Assembly (NCBI GenBank): GCA_027577595.1
Contig: JANBRJ010000075.1
Span: 23,341 to 87,340 of the forward strand
Reading direction: 5' to 3'
Source: Coemansia sp. RSA 487
Lineage: Eukaryota > Kickxellomycota > Kickxellomycetes > Kickxellales > Kickxellaceae
Length of the DNA stretch: 64,000 nucleotides
A program made the translations under genes and the position numbers. Every line of letters starts with the position of its first letter. The stretch's first letter is position 1. Under the pieces are notes generated by a model. It was not told the DNA's origin. It did no database searches and was given only the letters and a program-made list of their open reading frames with translations. Positions 30,895 to 39,685 of the stretch are shown in pieces.

Positions 30895-31914
30895 ATGCGT
30901 CTTTTCGGTATCAAGATGTCAGCGGCCGTGTGGCTTCTATTCTCAGCCATTTTCATATCTACCAGCGCATTTGATGTCTCGAGTAGCTCAAACTTTGTTG
31001 TCTACTGGGGTCAAAGCTCTGCCGGATCGCAAAAATCGCTGGGCGAGTACTGCCAGGGGAGCACCGTCGATGCTGTTGTGATTGCGTTTCTATATCAGTT
31101 TCCAAACACAAAGCTAGATATCTCGGGAACATGCAAATCTACGTTTCCAAACAGCGACCTTTTGCACTGCCCCGATGTTGCTGCAGACATAAAGGCCTGC
31201 CAGGCCCAAGGAAAGGCAGTGCTGCTCAGTATGGGAGGAGCAACGGGGGCATACGGATTCAGCAGCGACTCTGACGCGACTAAATATGCAGACACAGTCT
31301 GGGACACGTTCCTTGGTGGCAATGCATCGCAGCGGCCGTTTGACGATGCGATCTTGGACGGCATCGATCTCGACATTGAAGGTGGATCAACCTCTGGATA
31401 CACGGCATTTGTCTCACAGCTCAGGTCACACTTTACAGGCGGTGGTGGTAAGCAGTACTACATCACGGGAGCACCACAGTGCGTATACCCAGATGCAATG
31501 CTCGGGTCGACGCTCGACTCTGCATGGTTCGACATGGTGTTTGTGCAGTTTTACAACAACTACTGCGGGCTGAACAACTATCCAGGAAGTTTCAACTACG
31601 ACGCCTGGGATCAGTGGGCAAAGACAAAGTCCGCCAACAAGAACGTCAAGATCTACATTGGAGCGCCTGGATCACAAAGTGCTGCCGGAAGCGGATATGT
31701 CAGCGCATCGACGTTGGGCTCAATCGTGAACAGCGTCCGCGACAAATACGCTGGAACGCTTGGAGGTGTAATGACATGGGATGCAAGTCAAGCTATGGAT
31801 AGCAGCACATGGGGCCAGAGCGTCTCAAGCAGTATCAAGTCGGCCACAGCAGCACCTGTGAAGAGACGGCGGAGAAGAAAGTACCAGCCTGGCTGGAAAC
31901 CAAAGAGAAAATGA
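30895..31914 (+). CDS. Secreted GH18 chitinase, plant/fungal class III type
   Basis: A 339-aa protein from ATG 30895 (the longer frame starts at TTG). The signal peptide is about residues 1-25 (KMSAAVWLLFSAIFISTSA). The mature enzyme is a single GH18 barrel: FVVYWGQ (strand 1), VLLSMGGATGAYGF (strand 3), the catalytic DGIDLDIEGG with proton donor Glu162, FVQFYNNYCG (strand 6) and GGVMTWDASQ (strand 8). It hydrolyses chitin in the wall or environment; this hevamine-like class is the Cht1/Cts1 type used in cell separation. No separate chitin-binding domain. The C-terminus ends in a strongly basic tail (KRRRRRKYQPGWKPKRK), odd for a secreted enzyme. A paralogue lies at 62329-63384. Confidence 0.93.
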   Translation: MRLFGIKMSAAVWLLFSAIFISTSAFDVSSSSNFVVYWGQSSAGSQKSLGEYCQGSTVDAVVIAFLYQFPNTKLDISGTCKSTFPNSDLLHCPDVAADIKACQAQGKAVLLSMGGATGAYGFSSDSDATKYADTVWDTFLGGNASQRPFDDAILDGIDLDIEGGSTSGYTAFVSQLRSHFTGGGGKQYYITGAPQCVYPDAMLGSTLDSAWFDMVFVQFYNNYCGLNNYPGSFNYDAWDQWAKTKSANKNVKIYIGAPGSQSAAGSGYVSASTLGSIVNSVRDKYAGTLGGVMTWDASQAMDSSTWGQSVSSSIKSATAAPVKRRRRRKYQPGWKPKRK

Positions 31915-32011
31915 AAGAGAGAGGGGTGGGCAAACGGCTGGACCGACTTCCCTCTTCTGCTTCTTTTAACTAAGCAATGGGCTCATATACTCTTTGCTCT
32001 TTCTACAGATG

Positions 32012-32043
<32 letters not shown>

Positions 32044-32964
32044 AATTTCAATATCAGTACAATATTTATTTCAGGGAAAAATTATTGCAAAGACAAGCCT
32101 AGACACAGAGCACAGAGCAGTAGCTCATGCACAATTGATTTCTACACAACAAACAGCAATTTTGAAGAAAGAACAATTATATTTAGTAGTAGCAAGGACA
32201 GGTTTCAACAAAGGCTGCTTGCAGTAGCATAACACACACGGCAGATAGATGGTGGTGGTGGCGGTGTATCAGCGAAAAATACGAGATTCACTAAAGCGTT
32301 TATCAACATTGAAATGTCTCTGATGTCCCTAACTTTAATTCTCATCATTACACACAACCCACCCCAAATATGAAACGCCGCAGGCAAAACACATTAATGA
32401 TCAATGGCACATAAATTAACCAAAAGACAGAAACATACCTGTAACAACAGTGAGGACAAAAAATAAAGTAAAAAATATAGGGAAAGAGAAAAGAAAGATA
32501 CTTGTGCCAGCCAACGGAAGGAAAGGGACAAGGGAAAATCGCAAGAAAAAAGAGGCTGTTTTTGTGTGGTGGAAAAAATTTTCATACCTAAGAGAATTTA
32601 GTCTTTTCACAAGAGCCGACTCGGATCCAATCTGTGCACTGAGCCATCAAATAGAGGGGGAAAGACATGAGCTGGCTTTCTTTGACAGCAGTCAAAGGTG
32701 CATGCAGCAACAACAGGCCAGAAACGCGCGGTTGTTTGCTTTCCTGCGTGAGAGCAAACACAGCACACACTCTACTTGCAAAAACTTTCTTTTTCTTTCC
32801 TTGCCTTCGGTTGCTTCTCTTGTTTGCTAAAAACTCATCCCAACTCATTTATTTTCTCTCTTCTACCTTGTTGCTCTCTTTATCTTTAGAAGCCTCGCGT
32901 CTATCCTTTTTATTTTTAAAAACTCACGCGCATCTAAGTCTTTCTTCTGCCTTTTCTTTTTCAG
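31915..32964. other. Intergenic region chitinase / CK1
   Basis: About 1 kb. A short TACTTTT tandem repeat lies at about 32010-32041. A strong acceptor-like polypyrimidine-CAG ends at 32964, directly before the CK1 ATG, hinting at a 5' UTR intron whose donor I cannot fix. No coding or RNA gene seen. Confidence 0.45.
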
Positions 32965-35329
32965 ATGGATCTCCGAATCGGTAACAAATACCGACTAGGT
33001 CGCAAGATTGGCTCGGGCTCCTTTGGCGAGATTTACCTTGCAGTCAATGTTGTCACTAACGAGGAGGTTGCGGTCAAACTCGAGTCAGTCAAGGCCCGCC
33101 ATCCCCAGCTGGAGTACGAGACAAAAATCTACAAAGCTCTGGCAGGAGGCGTTGGAATTCCCTTCATCCGCTACTTTGGTGTCGAGAATGACTACAATGT
33201 CATGATCATCGACCTTCTAGGCCCGTCGCTGGAGGACCTGTTCAACTTTTGCAACCGCAAGTTCAGCCTGAAGACCGTGCTTCTTCTCGGCGACCAACTG
33301 GTAAGGACTCATCTCCCACGTGTGCACTGGCTTTATTCTATTAAATACAGCATCTACTATATTTTGCGGGGTGTTAGTTCAGAGGCTTTTCTGTCCAGAC
33401 TCCTTACCTGGCAAGAAATAGCAGGTCTTGGGATACAATGTCTGCGTGTGTTTTATCTTTGCCAACCACTGCACAACCCATTTCTTGCTGTATGTTTTTT
33501 GTCACAAATTCTTATGATGTGCAAGTTTCCCCCACTCCCTCGATACAAATGCCTGCTGGCTCTCTTCCTCCTTCGCTACAAGCACTGCCACTGCTGCTAA
33601 TTGCCGCATCTGTGCGGCAGCAATGCTAGGTTGTCAACAAGCGAGTATATCACTCTGCCCAACCCTCATGCTTCTTATCCCCCCAACCCTCTTGCGATGA
33701 CGTGTGTTTTCTGTCTATCCATTTCTACCTTATCGGATTTTAGCAGCTTAGCTATAATATCTTGTTCCTCTTTTTCTCAAGCAAATGGCATTATTGTGCG
33801 AACTAAACCCACGTTTCTCTTATCTTTATTGCCACCATGTGTATAGCTTTCACGCATCGAATACATTCACAACAAGTCCTTTATCCATCGCGATATCAAG
33901 CCAGATAACTTTCTGATGGGAATTGGCCGTCGCGCCAACCTGGTCCATGTCATTGACTTTGGTCTTGCCAAAAGATATCGTGATCCTCGCACCCATATGC
34001 ACATTCCGTATCGCGAACAAAAGAACCTGACCGGCACAGCCCGCTATGCAAGTATCAATACCCACTTGGGTGTCGAGCAATCACGGCGAGACGATCTTGA
34101 GAGTCTTGGGTACGTTTTAATGTACTTTTTGCGCGGGAGCCTTCCCTGGCAGGGCTTGAAGGCTGCCACAAAGAAGCAAAAGTACGACCGCATCATGGAC
34201 AAGAAGATAAAAACGACTACCGAGGAGCTCTGCCGCGGCTTCCCAGACGAGTTTGCTTCCTACCTCAACTACACGCGTGCCTTACGCTTTGACGATAAAC
34301 CAGATTACTCGTACCTGAAACGCCTTTTCCGCGATCTATTTGTTCGTAGCGACTTCAAATATGACTACATGTTTGACTGGACCCCTTTCAAGGCAGTAAG
34401 TTTCTGACGCCTGTGTACATGCTGTTACGCGTATATGTATTTGCTGTTAGTTGTGAAGCGTTTTGTTTTGTTTTGTTTTGTCGTTTGTTTGTTTGTTTGT
34501 TCCTTAAAGCTAATTTGATTTCGTTTTCCTGTACGTGCATTTCTTGGCACTACCACAAACTCCTACAAACATATAGGAACGCGGTTCGAACGCTGCTCAA
34601 GGCCAGCACCCAACTGCAGCGGATACGCAACGGCAGATGCAGCAGCAGCCTCAACAGGAGCAACAACAACAAATCCCGGGTCAGGGTCAGGGCCAAGCTG
34701 CTGGTATCTCGCCCTCACAGCTGCAGCAGCTGCCACCTCCGCAGGTAATTCCGTCCTCGGCATACAGATCACAGGCCATCCCGGCGGCAACACAACAGGT
34801 AAGCGCATATGCGCTCAATAATAATGTTTATACTGCTGATCATGCACAGAATGCACCTGGCATCACTCACTCAAGCTTTAGACGCAATAATGTCGAGCCT
34901 TCTGCTACGTCTTATAATGCATTATTGCCCCAACACCATCAACAACAACAGTATCGTATGATGCAGGGCCTTCCGCCGAACGCCACCGGGCTCGACCAGA
35001 TGCAGCTCTCTGCAGCGCAACAGCACCCGATTCAGACAATGGTTCCACAGCACCAGCCAGGCATTCCGCAGCCGATGGGGTACATGCAGCCTCCGCAAGT
35101 CGCGCACAACTCTGCACAGGCAATGATGTATGGCCCTCCACAGCCGCAGAAGATAGCCACGCCAAACGATCGGATGGTTCTTAGAAGCGGCACCAGAACC
35201 GGTGTCCCAGTATCCATGAGCAACGCCGCAATGCCTACATCTGGCCACGCCGGAAAGCAGCGCTATCGCCAGAGCTCGCAGGACGAAATTTCGGGGAACC
35301 CAGGCGCTCTCTATGACGGATCGCGCTGA
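32965..35329 (+). CDS. Casein kinase 1 delta/epsilon (Hrr25/Hhp1) homologue, three exons
   Basis: Exons 32965-33300, 33847-34395 and 34577-35329; introns of 546 nt (GTAAGG...TATAG) and 181 nt (GTAAGT...ATATAG), both phase 0. The product is 545 aa if the last exon is uninterrupted. The kinase domain covers residues 6-280: GSGSFGE loop (16-22), Lys38, the catalytic HRDIKPDNF with Asp128, DFGLAKRY, and the CK1 replacement of APE ([21 protein letters not shown]). Numbering matches human CK1-delta exactly. The tail is Gln/Pro-rich. This branch acts in DNA repair, ribosome maturation, vesicle traffic and clock or cell-cycle control. A 51-nt stretch in exon 3 (34799-34849) may be spliced out. Confidence 0.94.
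34461..34502 (+). repeat. (TTTTG)n then (GTTT)n microsatellite in CK1 intron 2
   Basis: Four TTTTG units followed by five GTTT units, inside the 181-nt second intron. Confidence 0.85.
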
Positions 35330-35888
35330 TGTTTCCACTTGCTTGTTGTTCGGCGTTTAGGGTGCCAGTGCTTGTATGGTTGCTATCAATATTTGTGGTT
35401 TGTTTCATCTGGACTTTCCATTCGCATTAAACCCGTGCCCTCTGGCTGTCAATGTTGGTTGTCATAGTCTTGATCCAGAAAAGCCGATATTCTCTACCCA
35501 TCTTTTCTTTTTTTTGTGTTTGTGCGTACCCGTTTTGTGTGGTCGCCATTATTCTCCTTTTTCTTTTGATACTCATACTCCCTTCATCTTCCGTGTGGTG
35601 AAGAAGGTTGATGGATGCTTTATCTGTGCCATCCAAGACAGTCTTTTTTTTGCTTTTACATCAATCTCTGGCATTTTATAACTTTTTTCAACGGAAGGTT
35701 ACAATATACTTATTTCTTGTACCTCTACATTCAACAGGCGACATTGTCGTCGTCTTGAATCGTTCGGCTGATTGCTTTATTTTTTCCCAGGCATAAATGT
35801 TACAAAAAATCAATTACGTGCTAACAAAGAAACAGCTCTCCCCTCACTCTGGGACGTTTTCAAACGCTAGAATGCATGCACAGTCATA

Positions 35889-36560
35889 TCATGGCTGCCT
35901 TTTGCTCAGACGAAGCAGATCGACTTGTACGTCAACCGACTTCTTCTTATGGAATTTGTACATCATCGGAACATCAAACTTCAGTTCAGCAAGAACTTCG
36001 CACTCAAATCCCCACGACTGCGCCTTCTTGATAAGATAGTCTCTTGTAGATGTCTTGTGGAGAGAATAGACTGCTTCTCTGGCCATTGAGCAAGCCGCTT
36101 GAAGAAAAAGCGTGTCTATGCCCTTGTTGCCTGGCTTTGTTCCAAATGGCGGGTTGAGAATCGCAGTGTCAAACATCTGCTCCATCCGTGACAGCATTTC
36201 CTGGTTGAGTGATATTACTCCAGCACTGCTCTGACTGCATATGCTTCCCTGGACCAAGTCTATTGTGTCGGTAAGCTCGAATTCGTCAACATTCTCCTGT
36301 GCTGTCTCTAGCGCTTCGGTATCAACATCAATCCCCAAAACATGACTCGCTCCCATCATGCTTGCCGCAATCGAAAGAACGCCGCACCCGCATCCAAGGT
36401 CGACCACCGACTTTCCATCAATGTCTCCATGTGTGCTTTCAGCTGTGTAAATGATGCGCGATGCTAGATGTGCTGTCGTCGGATACTGCTCGAGCTGGAC
36501 CTTGGGATCCTTGAATGTGGCTACATCGCCTAGATACCCCTCGAGCTGCTTTAGCTTCAT
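35889..36560 (-). CDS. METTL5-type 18S rRNA m6A methyltransferase
   Basis: A 223-aa class I SAM-dependent methyltransferase. The opening MKLKQLEGYLGDVATFKDPK and VQLEQYPTTAHLASRI are the METTL5 signature. The SAM motif I is VVDLGCGCGVLSIAA (about 53-66), the acidic motif GIDVD is at 76-80 and the catalytic NPPF at 136-139. In animals METTL5, with TRMT112, makes N6-methyladenosine at one site in 18S rRNA. Saccharomyces lacks this enzyme; many early-diverging fungi keep it. It shares a 344-bp bidirectional promoter with the SETD4-like methyltransferase. Full length, no intron. Confidence 0.92.
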   Translation of the reverse strand: MKLKQLEGYLGDVATFKDPKVQLEQYPTTAHLASRIIYTAESTHGDIDGKSVVDLGCGCGVLSIAASMMGASHVLGIDVDTEALETAQENVDEFELTDTIDLVQGSICSQSSAGVISLNQEMLSRMEQMFDTAILNPPFGTKPGNKGIDTLFLQAACSMAREAVYSLHKTSTRDYLIKKAQSWGFECEVLAELKFDVPMMYKFHKKKSVDVQVDLLRLSKRQP

Positions 36561-36904
36561 TGCTGGCTATATTATTCTGTTCTATCAATGAGCTGCAACG
36601 AAAGATCGATCCACCAGTGCAAAAAAAAGCAAAAAATAATCGCACTACTTTGTAAAAAAATACATGGCAATAGTGAAAAAGTGGGATCAAATATTTCAGA
36701 TTCAAGAATCCAAGTTATGCGATGCGGCAGTTGGTTGAGAACTTTTCCACTGTGTTGATCAAAACTGAAAACAAGAAAGTTTCAAGATAAGCCTCTTTTA
36801 TGACTCTAGGGCTCAATTATTCATTATTTCTTATTTACTTTCCCTCTTTGCCATACAGCGCACGAATAGCAAAGGTTCTCATTCACTGGTCGGTGATTTA
36901 TCAT
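36561..36904. other. Bidirectional promoter, METTL5 / SETD4
   Basis: 344 bp between two divergent ATGs. AT-rich, no clear TATA box. An in-frame upstream ATG at 36800 could extend SETD4 but would add a non-conserved hydrophobic leader. Confidence 0.5.
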
Positions 36905-38389
36905 ATGGGCAAAGGGCGCACACAGAGAACACGTAAACGACGGGTCGCTTGTGAGCAGCAAACGCAACTGAGAGGACAGATCGCCCAAGATCAAGAATGG
37001 ACTGAGCTGCGTTGCTGGTGCAGGAAGCAGCAGATGCCCAAAACGAGGCTCACCCTGGCGTACTTTCCCGAAACCTTTCGTGGGATGATGGCGACCAAAG
37101 ATATTTGCAAGGGAGATGACATTGTTCGTGTCCCTGAGCATCTTTTGGTGACTGCTTCAAAAGCGAAGCAAGACATTATAATTGCATGTGGCAGTCCAGC
37201 AGCGAACATCTCTGCCAAGATAGACATGTGTAGATTGTCAGAACACCAAATCCTGACATACTGGCTTTACACAGAGCACAAACGAGGCAAGGATTCCAAC
37301 TGGACGTGCTATTTGAACTCTCTTCCACGAGATTTCACAAGCGTTCCCCTGTTTGTACTCTCAGGTGAGAGTCCCGGAAGCAAGCTATCAGCATCCACTG
37401 ATGGAACACGATGGGTCCTAAATCACCTCCCTCACTCCGTGTGCCGAAAAGTATCTGAACAGCAGTCACGGCTCTTTAGAGACTGGTCTCGCACACGCCT
37501 GTATGTATCTGCTGCTGGGACATACACCGTGGACGATTGGAGATGTTATGTGTGGGCGTGGCTGGCTGTTAACACGCGTTGCATCCATCTGGGTCAGCAG
37601 AGCATTGCTTCTCGGGACACAATTGCATTGGCGCCATTCCTTGATCTCCTCAACCACAGCAAAGATGCCAGCGTAACGACTTATTTTGACCTCGTCAAGC
37701 GTCAGTTTGTAATAAAAACCCTGACGCCTTATAAACGAGGGCGCGAAGTGTTCATATCGTACGGACCGCATGACAACTGCTTTATGCTTGCAGAGTACGG
37801 GTTTGTTCTCGCCGACAACCCCTTCCAAGCGTTGGAAATGGACCATTACGTGAATGTGTGGGTAGAAACCGCAAGATCAAAGCTTCAACCTGCCAGGCCT
37901 GGCAGATCAGCAACAGTGCAACCCAGCGATATTGATGATATGATCCACACGCTAAAGCAGCACGGGCTTTGGGGGGACTTTGCTCTCTCCTTCGACGACT
38001 CCGATATTCCTTACCGCTTGCACGCTGCGCTGCAGTTGCTCATTATGGCTGTTACGCATCCACAGCAAGGGCTCCAACGCGTCTCTTCAAAAAGGGTAAT
38101 TGCTCAGTGGGAGCGCTGGCGCCGTGGCGAGCCTGTTGAAATCAATGATTTGAACACGGACTATGCCATTAGGAATTGGGTAAGAGCAACATGTCAAACT
38201 GTCGCGGATGCAGCTGCAGCAGCTATAGACGACATTCGCACATCTGGTTACGCTCAGCAAATGAAACAAAGATATCCAGTCGACGACTTTCTGGCTCACT
38301 GTGTGTGTGTGCTCTGGGAAGAGATCAGCAGCATTGCAAAGAGCTTTTTGAAGCAAAAGATCAGCGCCTGCGATGACCTGTATGATTGA
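36905..38389 (+). CDS. SETD4-like SET-domain lysine methyltransferase
   Basis: A 494-aa protein; ATG 36905 is chosen over 36800 because MGKGRTQRTRKRRV matches the conserved basic N-terminus of SETD4. The split SET domain of the RuBisCO-LSMT class follows: YFPETFRGMMATKDICKGD, the I-SET insertion, then APFLDLLNHSKDASV and REVFISYGPHDNCFMLAEYGF, which bind SAM and form the active site. A C-terminal LSMT-type substrate-binding domain lies at about residues 330-480. Such enzymes methylate lysines of non-histone proteins or histones; the fungal relatives Rkm1-4 act on ribosomal proteins. The substrate here is not known. Confidence 0.87.
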   Translation: MGKGRTQRTRKRRVACEQQTQLRGQIAQDQEWTELRCWCRKQQMPKTRLTLAYFPETFRGMMATKDICKGDDIVRVPEHLLVTASKAKQDIIIACGSPAANISAKIDMCRLSEHQILTYWLYTEHKRGKDSNWTCYLNSLPRDFTSVPLFVLSGESPGSKLSASTDGTRWVLNHLPHSVCRKVSEQQSRLFRDWSRTRLYVSAAGTYTVDDWRCYVWAWLAVNTRCIHLGQQSIASRDTIALAPFLDLLNHSKDASVTTYFDLVKRQFVIKTLTPYKRGREVFISYGPHDNCFMLAEYGFVLADNPFQALEMDHYVNVWVETARSKLQPARPGRSATVQPSDIDDMIHTLKQHGLWGDFALSFDDSDIPYRLHAALQLLIMAVTHPQQGLQRVSSKRVIAQWERWRRGEPVEINDLNTDYAIRNWVRATCQTVADAAAAAIDDIRTSGYAQQMKQRYPVDDFLAHCVCVLWEEISSIAKSFLKQKISACDDLYD

Positions 38390-38601
38390 GAATGGCCCTG
38401 GAAAAGAAAAGATGTGCATGTGACTACCAAGCCTAATGGACGGAGGGTGAAATCAGACAGTGTGAATTGTGCCTTCTCTCTCTTTCCTCTCCGTGCACTG
38501 AATTTTTTGCTTTTTATTTTTCTGCTCAATCATACTTATTACTTTTTCCCAGACTTTACTTTCCATACGCAAGAAAATAAAATAGCAAAGTGCCAACTGC
38601 C

Positions 38602-39540
38602 ATGCTTTCGCCGTTTCGCATTTCACTCCAAACCACGAAAAATGTAATAGGCTTAGCTCCTCGCGCTGCTTGTGTCCAAGCTATGCCTCGTAGCATTCGG
38701 GGGTTCACCGCTAGGTCGGTTCACCGTGCTGATGACGCAAAGGACGCCAACACGGACGCTTCTTCATCTGCAGAAGAGCCAAAGAAAACGCTTCCACAAA
38801 AGGCGTCACACATTGTCCGCTCCATCCTTCACGGTTCAGAGCAGGTGCGCCAAGAGACCCGGGACACGCTTTCCAAGGTTCTGGCCCGCGGAAAGTACGT
38901 GCACGAGCTAGCAATGCACAGAGTAAAACCTGGACATATGGATGAGTACAAGTCTGTCGTTTCCGAGCTCTATCCACGCATTGTTCGCAACCTTAGTCCA
39001 AAGGTCAAGCTTGTCGGGAGCTGGGAAACCGATATCGGCGATCTGGACACTGCCATCCATGTTTGGGAATATCAAGGCTACCCTGCACTATCCGAGGCGT
39101 ATTCAATGTACAGAACGGAGCCGGCATACAAGGAGCTGCACCAGAGACTGCAGCCTCTTCTCCGTGAGCGCAACTCGCAGGTCATGCTGGAATTCAAGTT
39201 TTGGCCGACGCATCCACCTGTGACTAAGGGCGGCGTGTATGAGCTGCGGAGCTACACCCTCAAACCCGGTATGCTTCTTGAATGGGAGCAAAACTGGCGA
39301 GTGGGTGTTGAGTGCCGTAGACACCACGAGGAGCCAATGGGTGCATGGTTCTCGCAGCTCGGCGATCTCAACCAAGTGCACCACCTGTGGCAGTATCCGG
39401 ATCTACATGTGCGCAAGGAGGTACGCGAGTCGGCTTGGAGTGAGAATGGCTGGCCTGAAACTGTTTTGAACACTGTACCGCTTATCCAAAAAATGAGCTC
39501 GCGCATTATGTTGCCAATGGCCTTTAGCTCACTAAAGTAA
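38602..39540 (+). CDS. NIPSNAP family mitochondrial protein
   Basis: A 312-aa protein from ATG 38602 (the longer frame begins at GTG). The N-terminus (MLSPFRISLQTTKNVIGLAPRAACVQAMPRS, shown to residue 31 only as blocks MLSPFRISLQ and RAACVQAMPRS) is Arg/Ser-rich without acids, a probable mitochondrial presequence. Two NIPSNAP ferredoxin-like repeats follow: YVHELAMHRVKPGHMDEYKS (about 98-117) and YELRSYTLKPGMLLEWEQNW (about 214-233), each with the HVWEY or HLWQY strand. NIPSNAP proteins are matrix proteins that in animals act as mitophagy signals on damaged mitochondria; their biochemical activity is unclear. Convergent with SEC16, 145 bp apart. Confidence 0.92.
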   Translation: MLSPFRISLQTTKNVIGLAPRAACVQAMPRSIRGFTARSVHRADDAKDANTDASSSAEEPKKTLPQKASHIVRSILHGSEQVRQETRDTLSKVLARGKYVHELAMHRVKPGHMDEYKSVVSELYPRIVRNLSPKVKLVGSWETDIGDLDTAIHVWEYQGYPALSEAYSMYRTEPAYKELHQRLQPLLRERNSQVMLEFKFWPTHPPVTKGGVYELRSYTLKPGMLLEWEQNWRVGVECRRHHEEPMGAWFSQLGDLNQVHHLWQYPDLHVRKEVRESAWSENGWPETVLNTVPLIQKMSSRIMLPMAFSSLK

Positions 39541-39685
39541 CAAAACCCCTCAGACACCATTATCTATTAGTTTTTTTCAGTAAACGTTTAAAGTAGCCAA
39601 GTTAGTAATTGTCGAAACTGTTTTTTTTTTTAAAAAAAGATAAAATCTCTGAAAATTTAAATAAAATGGATGTTCCGTTTTCCTG

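Noticed and set aside
36800-36904. 35-residue N-terminal extension of the SETD4-like protein
   Set aside because: The extension is hydrophobic leader-like sequence, whereas the conserved SETD4 N-terminus begins at the second ATG (36905).
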